Below, in pieces: positions 45,039 to 53,437 of a DNA stretch of 64,000 nt (positions are counted from its first letter, which is position 1; each line of letters begins with the position of its first letter). Source of the DNA: an uncultured Bacteroidales bacterium (GTDB taxonomy: Bacteria > Bacteroidota > Bacteroidia > Bacteroidales > UBA932); contig CAKUXR010000017.1 of assembly GCA_934700615.1 (NCBI GenBank), positions 1-64,000 on the forward strand, read 5' to 3'. Made by a program: the position numbers and the translations under genes. Under the pieces are notes generated by a model. The model did not search any database. It had not been told where the DNA came from and worked only from the letters and a program-made list of their open reading frames with translations.

Positions 45039-45404
45039 ATGAAACTGAATTTCATAACAGCTGCCGCAATGGCAGCGACACTGCTGGTGGCGGCGACAGG
45101 TTGCCAAAAGCAGAGCGAGTCGGAGATTCACGACACCGTCGTAATCCAGACAAAGCTGACATCCGGAACGCCGGCCACGAAAGTCACTGGCGGCGAAGAC
45201 AACATCACGATTGCCGCAACATGTGACTGGTCGCTGGAAGGCGAAGACTGGTTCACCATCGAACCGGCATCAGGCACACAGGGTATCAGCGAATCCACAA
45301 TCACCACACAGCCTAATAATACAGGAGAAGACCGAATAGGCACAATCAAACTCAAAGCAGGCTCATACTCAAGTACTTACACATTTACGCAAGCCGGCAG
45401 ATAA
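45039..45404 (+). CDS. Single-BACON-domain lipoprotein
   Basis: 121 residues. The lipoprotein signal ends LLVAATGC. After a short spacer, one BACON domain fills the rest: ITIAATCDWSLEGEDWFTIE, then the PxSGTQG turn, the N-x-x-x-EDRIGTIKL strand and the final YTFTQAGR. BACON modules occur on Bacteroidota carbohydrate-active and surface proteins. A free-standing BACON next to fecR is unusual. Its stop codon overlaps the fecR start (TAATG), so they are translationally coupled. No promoter consensus was found in the 212-nt gap upstream. Confidence 0.8.
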   Translation: MKLNFITAAAMAATLLVAATGCQKQSESEIHDTVVIQTKLTSGTPATKVTGGEDNITIAATCDWSLEGEDWFTIEPASGTQGISESTITTQPNNTGEDRIGTIKLKAGSYSSTYTFTQAGR

Positions 45405-46543
45405 TGATGATTGAAGACTACAGACGCATTTTCGATTTCTTCTTCAGCGGAGTGGAAGTTCCCGAAAAACTGAGACAACAGTTTTTCGGATGGCTCGAAA
45501 TACATGGAAACGAGCCGGAAACCAAAGCCCTGCTCGAAGAATATTGGAATGAAGTTTCGTCAGCCGCACCCGAATTCAACCTCACGGAAGGACTGGAAAA
45601 ACTGATGGCCAGACTCGGAACGGGAAAGGGAAGTTCCACAAACGGGAACGACGCCCCTGCCGAGGCCAATGTCAATGCCGGAGCGGAGAACACTCAGGTC
45701 AATGCCAAGGCAGGAAGCACAGATGTCAATGCCATCACGGGAATCCGCCGCGAAGTATCCGGCTCACCGGAAAAAGATGGAAGAAAACCGTTCCGCAGCA
45801 AGGCATTGAAATACTGCATTGCAGCAGCTGCCGCGGCAGCACTCTTCCTCACAGGCGCAGCAACATCCGAACTGGTGACGGGGAAAAGACAGGAAACGGT
45901 CTTGATGGCATCTTCGGAAAACATCAGTTCCTACACGCTCCCTGACGGGTCGAAAGTATGGCTGAACAAAAACAGCTGGCTCACCTACAACCAAAGGTTC
46001 GGAAAGCGGACCAGACAGGTGGCGCTCAAAGGAGAAGGCTACTTCGAGGTAAACAGGGACGAACGGCGGCCATTCATCGTGAAAATGCAGAACGACATGG
46101 ACATCAAGGTTTTGGGAACCACATTCAACGCATGCAATTACCCGTCCTTGAACAAGGCAGAAGTCATTCTGCGTTCAGGCTCAGTACAGGTCTCGGACAA
46201 CGGACGCAACGAACATGTCATCCTGAAACCGAATCAGAAATTCACCTGGAACGAAGGAACGGCCGAAATTTCATCCGTCAATGCAATGAACTGCTGCAGG
46301 TGGTTCGAGCACAGACTTGTCTTCGACAACGTAAAACTCAAAGACATACTTGAAAACCTCTCCCACAAATACCAGACAGAGATTTCTCTCAATGTCGGGA
46401 ATCTGGCGGACAAGCATATGTCGATGACAATCAGGGATGAATCCGTCGAGGACATCCTTGACATCCTGACAACTCTGCTCCCTATAAGATGGAGATACCA
46501 GGGCGCGGAAATCATAATTGAAAACAAAACCAAAAAACATTAA
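45404..46543 (+). CDS. FecR-family anti-sigma factor (locus 2)
   Basis: 379 residues (a second ATG follows immediately). A cytoplasmic N-terminus (about 1-75), a low-complexity linker (about 79-117, ANVNAGAENTQVNAKAG then DVNAITG), one membrane helix (about 135-155, CIAAAAAAALFLTGAAT), and the periplasmic FecR domain (TLPDGSKVWLNKNSWLTY, GEGYFEVNRDERRPFIV, VLGTTFNACNYP) plus the DUF4974 C-terminal domain (LVFDNVKLKDILENLSHKY). It should bind and release an ECF sigma on signal from the STN domain of the next-encoded SusC. No sigma gene is adjacent. The linker is encoded around three GTCAATGCC copies. Confidence 0.92.
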   Translation: MMIEDYRRIFDFFFSGVEVPEKLRQQFFGWLEIHGNEPETKALLEEYWNEVSSAAPEFNLTEGLEKLMARLGTGKGSSTNGNDAPAEANVNAGAENTQVNAKAGSTDVNAITGIRREVSGSPEKDGRKPFRSKALKYCIAAAAAAALFLTGAATSELVTGKRQETVLMASSENISSYTLPDGSKVWLNKNSWLTYNQRFGKRTRQVALKGEGYFEVNRDERRPFIVKMQNDMDIKVLGTTFNACNYPSLNKAEVILRSGSVQVSDNGRNEHVILKPNQKFTWNEGTAEISSVNAMNCCRWFEHRLVFDNVKLKDILENLSHKYQTEISLNVGNLADKHMSMTIRDESVEDILDILTTLLPIRWRYQGAEIIIENKTKKH

Positions 46544-46545
46544 TA

Positions 46546-49500
46546 ATGAAAGGAATCTCTAACATTCTTCCTTCATTCACCCGCATAGGCCTCAGCATAA
46601 TATGCGCCCTCTGCATCACGTCAAACGTGTTCGCACAGGACAGGAAGGCCAATGTGAATGTAAAGGATGTGACAGTAAAGGAACTCCTCAGAGCCATCGA
46701 GGCGGGGAGCACCTACACATTCGCCTATGTCGATACCGACATTGACTTGACCAGGAAAGTGACAGTATCAGCCACGAACAAAGACATTGAAACCATCATA
46801 AAGGAAGTTCTTCCAGGTGTCAATGTCGAATTCAAGGACCAGAAGATTCTCCTCAGCAACAAGCCTGCGGCATCCAAATCCTCAGTCCAGAGTGCTCCGC
46901 AGCCGGTAGCCCAGAGGACAGTCACAGGAAAGATTGTCGATAAGGACGGCCAGCCGGTCATCGGCGCAATGGTCATCGAGAAAGGCACACAGAACGGAGC
47001 CAGCACTGACATTGACGGAAACTATTCGCTCAAAGTCAGGGGTGCCGCGACTCTGGAAGTGTCCCTCATCGGCTACAACACCATCACATCAGCATTGACA
47101 GAAAACCAGACGAAGGCGGACTTCATCCTCGAAGAGGAAGCCATCAAACTTGATGACGTCGTAGTCATCGGTTACGGTGTGCAGAACAAGAGAGACGTGA
47201 CCACCTCAGTCGCATCCATCAAGGCCGAAGATTTCGCGAATGCCCCGACAACTGACTTCCGTGAGTCAATGGCAGCCAAGATGCCTGGTGTCCAGGTCCT
47301 CAACCTCGGCGGCCAGCCTGACGGCAATGTCACAGTGCGCGTCAGAGGTATCCAGTCTGCGACATCCGGAAACGACCCGCTCTATGTCATTGACGGCATT
47401 CCTTGCGATTCCCGCGCTTTCGCGAACCTCGACGGAAACGACATCGAAAGCCTTGAGGTATTGAAAGACGCCTCAGCAGCAGCCATTTACGGTTCCAGAG
47501 GTTCATGCGGTGTCATCATCGTCACGACAAAACGAGGCAGCGGCGACAAGCCTGTGATTTCATACGACGGACAGTTCAGCGTTTCCAATGTATCCAAGAA
47601 AATCGACATGCTGGACGCTTACGAGTTCGCAACCATGTTCAGGGAATCACGTAACGGTTCCTACCTCTTCAGCGATCCTACAGGATCCATCTCAGACCCG
47701 TCTGCCGGCCGTCCTGAGGTTTACCACAGAATCGACCCGCTTATCAATGCCTATCTCGAAGACAAGACAGGAACATTGACAAATACCGACTGGCAGGACG
47801 AGATTTTCCGCACGGCGCTTTCACACAAGCACTCGCTCAGCGTCTCTGCGAGAACCAAGAGTTTCAACTACTATATCGGAGCTAACTATCTCTATCGTGA
47901 AGGTACCGTAATAGGCTCAGACTTCGAAAGATACGGCATCCGCGCAAACTTGGACGGAAAGAAAGGCAACCTCAAATACGGCGTAAGCTTCTCCCCTTCC
48001 TATTCCAAGACAAATTATGTGGATACTGACTCACAGTATGGCGGAGACGGTGTCATCGCATCAGCATTGATGGCTCCACCTATCTTCCCTGCCTACAATT
48101 CTGACGGTTCCTACAACTGGGACATGAACGGTTTCCTGAAAAAGAATTCATGGAACACACAGACGAACGAGGTGCTCAACCCTGTTGCACTTGCTCTCGA
48201 AGTCGATGACGTAAGAGAGAAACTGAACATGGTCGGCAACGTCTATGCCTCATACGAATTCATCAAAGGTCTTGAGTACAAGCTCACTATGGGAGGCGAC
48301 TACTACTCATATATCAGGAACTACTACAGACCTTCATACATTCCGCTGAAGGGCGTGAAATACTATGACGAGCCTTCTGCTCCTACAGCAGCAAATTACG
48401 CGAACTCTTATTTCCACTGGACAATCTCCAACCAGCTTTCATTCAACAGGAAGTTCGGAGACCACTCCATCAATGCAGTAGCCGTCTATGAGGCTGAAAA
48501 ACAGACTATCCAGACATCTGCGATAAAGGGTACCGGCGTGGTAGGCGATGACAAAGTCAGGACCACCAAAGGCAAGACCCTTTCCGTCGATGACACTTAC
48601 AACAACAAGTACGCATATACCTTCGCTTCATGGCTTGTCAGGGCACAGTATTCATACAAAGGACGTTACATGATATCAGCTTCCATCAGAGGCGACGGTT
48701 CCTCAAGATTCGCCCCTGACACCAGATGGGGATACTTCCCTGCAGCTTCCATCGGCTGGCGTATCAGCGACGAGAACTTCATGAGAAACGCCAAGTGGCT
48801 GAATGACATGAAATTGCGCGTCAGCGTAGGTCAGACCGGTAACGCACAGATCGGAAACTCCGAATATCTTGCACTCTACGGGACCACCACAAACGACATG
48901 GGCAACGGCGTCATCAACACCGTCTATCCTAGCCAAATCGCGAACAGCAAGCTCGGATGGGAGAAAAACACCCAGGTCAACGGAGGTTTCGACGCAAACC
49001 TCTGGAATGGTCTCCTCGGAATCAATGCTGATTTCTATTACTCCAAGACTACCAACATGCTTTTCGATGTTCCGGTATCTTCAGTTTCAGGTCTCACGAC
49101 TTCCAACATGAACATCGGATCAATGCAGAACAAGGGTGTCGAAATAACATTGACCTCACACAAGACCTTCGGTGACTTCTCCCTCGGCCTCAACGCCAAC
49201 TGGTCACTGAACCGCAACAAGGTCCTCCACCTCGGCGATGAAGACGCCCCTATCATCAAGGAATCTTCATATGCCGGCGGCTATTACATCACCAAAGTCG
49301 GCCAGCCTGTAGGATGCTATTATCTTCTCGTACAGGACGGTATCTTCCACAACCAGGAAGAACTCGATTCATATCCTCATTTCGAAACGACTACCGTCGG
49401 TGACTTCCGTTTCGTGGATGCAGACGGTGACGGTATTCTGGACAAGAACAAAGACCGCGTCATCGTGGGCAACTACATGCCTGACTTCTACTACGGATTC

Positions 49501-49971
49501 GGCATCCAGCTCGGCTGGAGAGGCATTGACTTCGCAGCCAATTTCCAGGGAGTCTATGGAAACGAAATCCTGAACCTCGAAAGACGTTACCTCCTCAACA
49601 TGGAGGCTTCTTCCAACATGATGAAGGAGTCTCTCAAGAGATTCCCTTACGGCAACCTCAACAGGGCTACCCGCAAGTCTTCCGGAAACAACGGAGCATG
49701 TACCTCCACCTTCCATCTGGAAGACGGTTCTTACCTGAGGCTCCAGAACATCTCTCTCGGCTACACCATGCCGGACAAGTGGTTCCACAGGACAAGCATC
49801 TCCAAGATGAGACTTTACATCCAGGCCAACAACCTGTTCACATTGACCCACTACACAGGATACAACCCTGAGGTCAACAAGAGATCTTCTGACGCTCTCA
49901 GACCGGGCGAGGACTACTGTTCTTACCCTCTTTCAAGGACATTCAGCGTAGGTATCAACTTTAACCTGTAA
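46546..49971 (+). CDS. SusC-like TonB-dependent transporter with STN signalling domain (locus 2)
   Basis: 1141 residues, 2 nt after fecR. After a signal peptide come an STN (secretin/TonB N-terminal) domain (about 33-105, VNVKDVTVKELLRAIEAGST), a CarboxypepD_reg-like domain (about 124-205, VTGKIVDKDGQPVIGAMVIE), a TonB box/plug (DDVVVIGYGVQNKRDVTTSV, DIESLEVLKDASAAAIYGSR) and the barrel, ending VGINFNL. STN plus upstream FecR indicates trans-envelope signalling as well as substrate import. The substrate is unknown; glycerophosphodiester-type compounds are suggested by genes downstream. Confidence 0.95.
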   Translation: MKGISNILPSFTRIGLSIICALCITSNVFAQDRKANVNVKDVTVKELLRAIEAGSTYTFAYVDTDIDLTRKVTVSATNKDIETIIKEVLPGVNVEFKDQKILLSNKPAASKSSVQSAPQPVAQRTVTGKIVDKDGQPVIGAMVIEKGTQNGASTDIDGNYSLKVRGAATLEVSLIGYNTITSALTENQTKADFILEEEAIKLDDVVVIGYGVQNKRDVTTSVASIKAEDFANAPTTDFRESMAAKMPGVQVLNLGGQPDGNVTVRVRGIQSATSGNDPLYVIDGIPCDSRAFANLDGNDIESLEVLKDASAAAIYGSRGSCGVIIVTTKRGSGDKPVISYDGQFSVSNVSKKIDMLDAYEFATMFRESRNGSYLFSDPTGSISDPSAGRPEVYHRIDPLINAYLEDKTGTLTNTDWQDEIFRTALSHKHSLSVSARTKSFNYYIGANYLYREGTVIGSDFERYGIRANLDGKKGNLKYGVSFSPSYSKTNYVDTDSQYGGDGVIASALMAPPIFPAYNSDGSYNWDMNGFLKKNSWNTQTNEVLNPVALALEVDDVREKLNMVGNVYASYEFIKGLEYKLTMGGDYYSYIRNYYRPSYIPLKGVKYYDEPSAPTAANYANSYFHWTISNQLSFNRKFGDHSINAVAVYEAEKQTIQTSAIKGTGVVGDDKVRTTKGKTLSVDDTYNNKYAYTFASWLVRAQYSYKGRYMISASIRGDGSSRFAPDTRWGYFPAASIGWRISDENFMRNAKWLNDMKLRVSVGQTGNAQIGNSEYLALYGTTTNDMGNGVINTVYPSQIANSKLGWEKNTQVNGGFDANLWNGLLGINADFYYSKTTNMLFDVPVSSVSGLTTSNMNIGSMQNKGVEITLTSHKTFGDFSLGLNANWSLNRNKVLHLGDEDAPIIKESSYAGGYYITKVGQPVGCYYLLVQDGIFHNQEELDSYPHFETTTVGDFRFVDADGDGILDKNKDRVIVGNYMPDFYYGFGIQLGWRGIDFAANFQGVYGNEILNLERRYLLNMEASSNMMKESLKRFPYGNLNRATRKSSGNNGACTSTFHLEDGSYLRLQNISLGYTMPDKWFHRTSISKMRLYIQANNLFTLTHYTGYNPEVNKRSSDALRPGEDYCSYPLSRTFSVGINFNL

Positions 49972-49977
49972 TCGGAT

Positions 49978-51363
49978 ATGAAGAACAAAATCATAAAAAT
50001 AGCATTGACAGGAACCTTGCTCCTGGGCCTCGCATCTTGCAGCGACAGCTTTTTCGAGCAGTATCCGTCAAACAGCATAACTGAAGGAAACTTCTACAAG
50101 ACAGATGACGACTTCAACCAGGGCATCTATTCCTGCTACCATAAGATGAAGACCCAGATGGGTTTCTTCCTCAATGAACTCGCATACCGCAGCGACGAGT
50201 GCTATCTCGAGTCAATGGCAGTGTCCACCCAGGACAGGTATGACATTGACCATTTCCAGGAGAAGTCCAACAACGGTATCATGAAAAACATCTGGAACGC
50301 CTGGTACAACGGCATTTACAGATGCAACGACGTGCTTGTCCACATGAACGGCAAGAAACTCACCAATGGTGACAAATACCGCGGAGAGGCTTTGTTCCTC
50401 AGGTCATGGTGGTATTTCAGCCTCTACCGCGTATTCGGCGGCGTGCCTGTAACCACCACTGTAGTTTCTCCTGCTGATGCCAAGACCATCGCAAGATGCA
50501 GTGACGAGGATATGTACAACAGACTTACCCAGGACCTCAGCGAGGCCATCAGCCTCCTTCCTGCAAAAAGGTCAGCCGAGACTGCCAGGGTCACCAAGAT
50601 TGCAGCCCAGACACTGCTTGCCAAGGTTTATCTCACTTTCGGCAAATATCCTGAGGCCCAGAAAGTTCTGGAAGACGCATTGGCAGATGCCTCATACGGT
50701 CTGATGCCAAGTACGGCCCAGGTTTTCGACATCGCCAACAAGATGAACAAGGAAATCATCTTCGCCCTGTACTACAACAAGACCAATGACAACGGACATG
50801 GATACTGGTACAGCACCAGCACAGGCGTTCTTGCCGACATCACGAATCCGACCAAGCAGTTCAAGTCTCTCTACAGTGCAGAGGACAACCGCTTCAACCT
50901 TATCAACACATACACGAAGATAAGCAACTCCCTGTATGCCATGACTAAGTGGATGGATACTTACGATGCACAGTTCACCACCCAGGTCGGCAATGATTTC
51001 CCTATGCTGAGATACGCTGACGTGGTCCTCATGTACGCGGAGGCTCTCGGACAGCAGGGCAACATCTCCGAGGCCCTCACATATCTGAACAAGACACGCA
51101 CCCGCGCAAGTCTTCCTGAACTCACCTCAGCAGAAGTTCCCGACAAGAAAGCTTTCATCAAGGAACTTGCAGATGAAAGAGGACGTGAATTCGCTCTCGA
51201 AGGCCAGAGATGGTTCGACCTCGTGCGTCTCGGACTCGCAGTCGATTATTTCAAGGAACTCGGATATTCTCTGGACGACCACAATCTCCTGTTCCCTATA
51301 CCTCAGGACCAGATCGAAATTGTCAATGACAAGTCCATCCTTTGGCAGAACCCTGGTTTTTAA
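49978..51363 (+). CDS. SusD/RagB-like lipoprotein (locus 2)
   Basis: 461 residues, 6 nt after susC. The lipoprotein signal ends LLLGLASC, and then FFEQYPSNSITEGNFYKTDD. TPR-like RGEALFLRSWWYFSLYRVFG, C-terminal MLRYADVVLMYAEALGQQG, ERGREFALEGQRWFDLVRLG and the QNPGF ending are hallmark SusD features. At the short end of the family, it binds the substrate at the surface and hands it to SusC. Confidence 0.95.
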   Translation: MKNKIIKIALTGTLLLGLASCSDSFFEQYPSNSITEGNFYKTDDDFNQGIYSCYHKMKTQMGFFLNELAYRSDECYLESMAVSTQDRYDIDHFQEKSNNGIMKNIWNAWYNGIYRCNDVLVHMNGKKLTNGDKYRGEALFLRSWWYFSLYRVFGGVPVTTTVVSPADAKTIARCSDEDMYNRLTQDLSEAISLLPAKRSAETARVTKIAAQTLLAKVYLTFGKYPEAQKVLEDALADASYGLMPSTAQVFDIANKMNKEIIFALYYNKTNDNGHGYWYSTSTGVLADITNPTKQFKSLYSAEDNRFNLINTYTKISNSLYAMTKWMDTYDAQFTTQVGNDFPMLRYADVVLMYAEALGQQGNISEALTYLNKTRTRASLPELTSAEVPDKKAFIKELADERGREFALEGQRWFDLVRLGLAVDYFKELGYSLDDHNLLFPIPQDQIEIVNDKSILWQNPGF

Positions 51364-51384
51364 TCTTCTTTAACATTGAAAATA

Positions 51385-53382
51385 ATGAAAAAGTTATTGT
51401 TCAGCATATTGGCGGTCGCAGGCATCAGCCTGTCAGCAACATCCTGCTGGGATGAGAATATCCCTGAGGCAGGAGCCGCACGTCATCAGGTAACTGACCT
51501 GAAAGCCGTTCCGGGTGACGAAGAAGCTCAGCTTTCCTGGTCAATGCCGGAAGGCTGGAATCCTACGGAGTACCTCATCACATACACTGACGGGGACAAG
51601 ATTTCTCTCAGGACATCAGAAAAGAGTTACTCGGTCACCGGACTTACCAACGGTGAAACCTACACATTCGAAGTCCAGGCCGTATATGGCGACCTCATTT
51701 CAGGCGCGGTAAGTGCTGCGGCAAAGCCATCCACATCGAGATTTGCCGTTTCTGACCTCGCCGCAGAAGGAAGCGCAAACATGGTGATCCTTACATGGAC
51801 AAAGCCGTCCACAAACGTCACCTCATATACATTGACCTACTCCAGCGACAACACCGCGGCCCAGGAAATCAGCATCGAAGCCGACAAGGAGAGCTACACT
51901 ATAGATGAACTCGAAAATGATGTCATCTATACATTCTCTCTGGTAGCAAACTATGCGAAGGGTCCGTCAGAGCCTGCTGTCGTAAAGGCCATGCCGGCAC
52001 TTGCCACACCTTACTTCCTCGACAGGACAACAGCCGCAGTGAACCAGCCTATCAAGTTCACCTTCAATACAGAGGGATATCCGTCCGCCACAAATATCAG
52101 ATGGACATTCCCTGACGGAAAGACATTGACAGGAACCGAAGTTTCATACGGCATTCCTTCATCAGGCACCCAGCAGGTAATCCTGACCATCCACCTCGGA
52201 GACAAGGACAAGAGCTGGACCATCGAGCTCCAGATCCGCGACTATGCAGTCAACTTCAACGAGTGGGTTTGCGTAGGCGCCAATTACAACGGATTCAAGG
52301 GTACCTGCCCTGTATTCTCCCCTGACGGAAAGACTGTCTATATCATAACCTTCAACAAGACCACCTGCCTGTATGCATTCAATGTCGAGACAGGTGAAAA
52401 GACTTGGGTTTATGAGCCTTCAGCCGTTTCAGGAAGTTACAACCCGCTGACTGTCAACCCTGTAACAGGCGACATCTATTTCGGAACCACAACCGCCGGC
52501 CAGTTCTACTGCGTAAACGCAAGCGGCAGCCTCAAATGGAAATTTGACGGTGCAGGTTCAATGAAGAGCGCGGCTCCTGCCGTAAACAAGGACGGAAGCG
52601 TGGTATATGTCGGAGATGCTACCGGCAACATCTTCGCCCTCGATGCGGCAAGCGGTGCAAAGAAATGGCAGGCTGCTCTCGGCTCAGCAACTGCAGGACT
52701 TCTTGTCAATGGCAATGATCTCGTTGCAGGTGCAACAAACGGAACCGTGACATTCTACAACACGGCAGACGGCACAGCCATTTCTTCACTCAAATTCGCA
52801 TGCATGACCGACATAACAGGTTTCGCTGTCGGAAATGACAAGAGAACAGTCTATCTCCCAGCAAAAACAGCGATGTGCTCATTCGACCTGGAGACCAGGA
52901 CTATATTGGTAGAATCCCTGCCTGTAGCCGGCAACAACCTCTATGAGCCTGTGGTTGCACCTAACGGAAACGTCTATGTGGCAGGAAAGGACAACTGCGT
53001 CTATTGCCTCGACAAAGACCTCACAAAGGTCATCTGGCAGTACCAGCACACGGATTCCGACGGCAAGATTGTCAATACGTTCAACTACTCTCACCCTTGC
53101 GTGGATACAGAGAACCATCTCTATATCACCTCCGGCCAGGCAGGAAACGTGTCATACATCTTCAATGCAGACGGAACCATCAAGGAATCATGGACTTACG
53201 GTTCATCCAAGAACCAGAAGCAGATGGGCGGAAACAACTATCTGAATGGTATCCTCTACTCTGCATTCGTCGGTGCCAGCGGTGAAAACGGAGCATTCTA
53301 CGGAAAATATGTAGGCGGTGAAAGAGCCAACTCTTGGAGCACCCACGGCGGTGACATCTGCGGCTCATGCTGTCTGAAATAA
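51385..53382 (+). CDS. Surface lipoprotein: two FN3 domains, PKD-like domain, PQQ-type beta-propeller
   Basis: 665 residues from ATG 51385. The lipoprotein signal ends SLSATSC. Two fibronectin type III domains follow (about 35-112 and 116-205; LTNGETYTFEVQAVYG, YTIDELENDVIYTFSLVANY), then a PKD-like domain (about 210-290, RWTFPDGKTLTG) and an eight-bladed-type propeller with repeated GxxY/F and W motifs (ETGEKTWVYEPS, ASGSLKWKFDG, ASGAKKWQAALG, LTKVIWQYQHTD). It ends GGDICGSCCLK, a terminal cysteine cluster. It occupies the surface-binding-protein slot after SusD; PQQ enzyme residues were not identifiable, so binding is favoured. Confidence 0.75.
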   Translation: MKKLLFSILAVAGISLSATSCWDENIPEAGAARHQVTDLKAVPGDEEAQLSWSMPEGWNPTEYLITYTDGDKISLRTSEKSYSVTGLTNGETYTFEVQAVYGDLISGAVSAAAKPSTSRFAVSDLAAEGSANMVILTWTKPSTNVTSYTLTYSSDNTAAQEISIEADKESYTIDELENDVIYTFSLVANYAKGPSEPAVVKAMPALATPYFLDRTTAAVNQPIKFTFNTEGYPSATNIRWTFPDGKTLTGTEVSYGIPSSGTQQVILTIHLGDKDKSWTIELQIRDYAVNFNEWVCVGANYNGFKGTCPVFSPDGKTVYIITFNKTTCLYAFNVETGEKTWVYEPSAVSGSYNPLTVNPVTGDIYFGTTTAGQFYCVNASGSLKWKFDGAGSMKSAAPAVNKDGSVVYVGDATGNIFALDAASGAKKWQAALGSATAGLLVNGNDLVAGATNGTVTFYNTADGTAISSLKFACMTDITGFAVGNDKRTVYLPAKTAMCSFDLETRTILVESLPVAGNNLYEPVVAPNGNVYVAGKDNCVYCLDKDLTKVIWQYQHTDSDGKIVNTFNYSHPCVDTENHLYITSGQAGNVSYIFNADGTIKESWTYGSSKNQKQMGGNNYLNGILYSAFVGASGENGAFYGKYVGGERANSWSTHGGDICGSCCLK

Positions 53383-53392
53383 AACCAAGATA

Positions 53393-53418
53393 TCCGGTGC
53401 GCCTCCGGGCGTGCCGGA
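53393..53418 (+). other. GC-rich stem-loop between two surface-lipoprotein genes
   Basis: TCCGGTGCGCC (53393-53403) pairs with GGCGTGCCGGA (53408-53418) with two G:T pairs around a 4-nt loop. There is no T-tract after it, so RNA processing or attenuation is more likely than full termination. Confidence 0.55.
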
Positions 53419-53437
53419 ACATTAAAAATCATTGAAA

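Noticed and set aside
44831..45055. Small minus-strand frame in the gap before the BACON gene
   Set aside because: It has no signal peptide, domain or start context and overlaps the GH78 promoter region.
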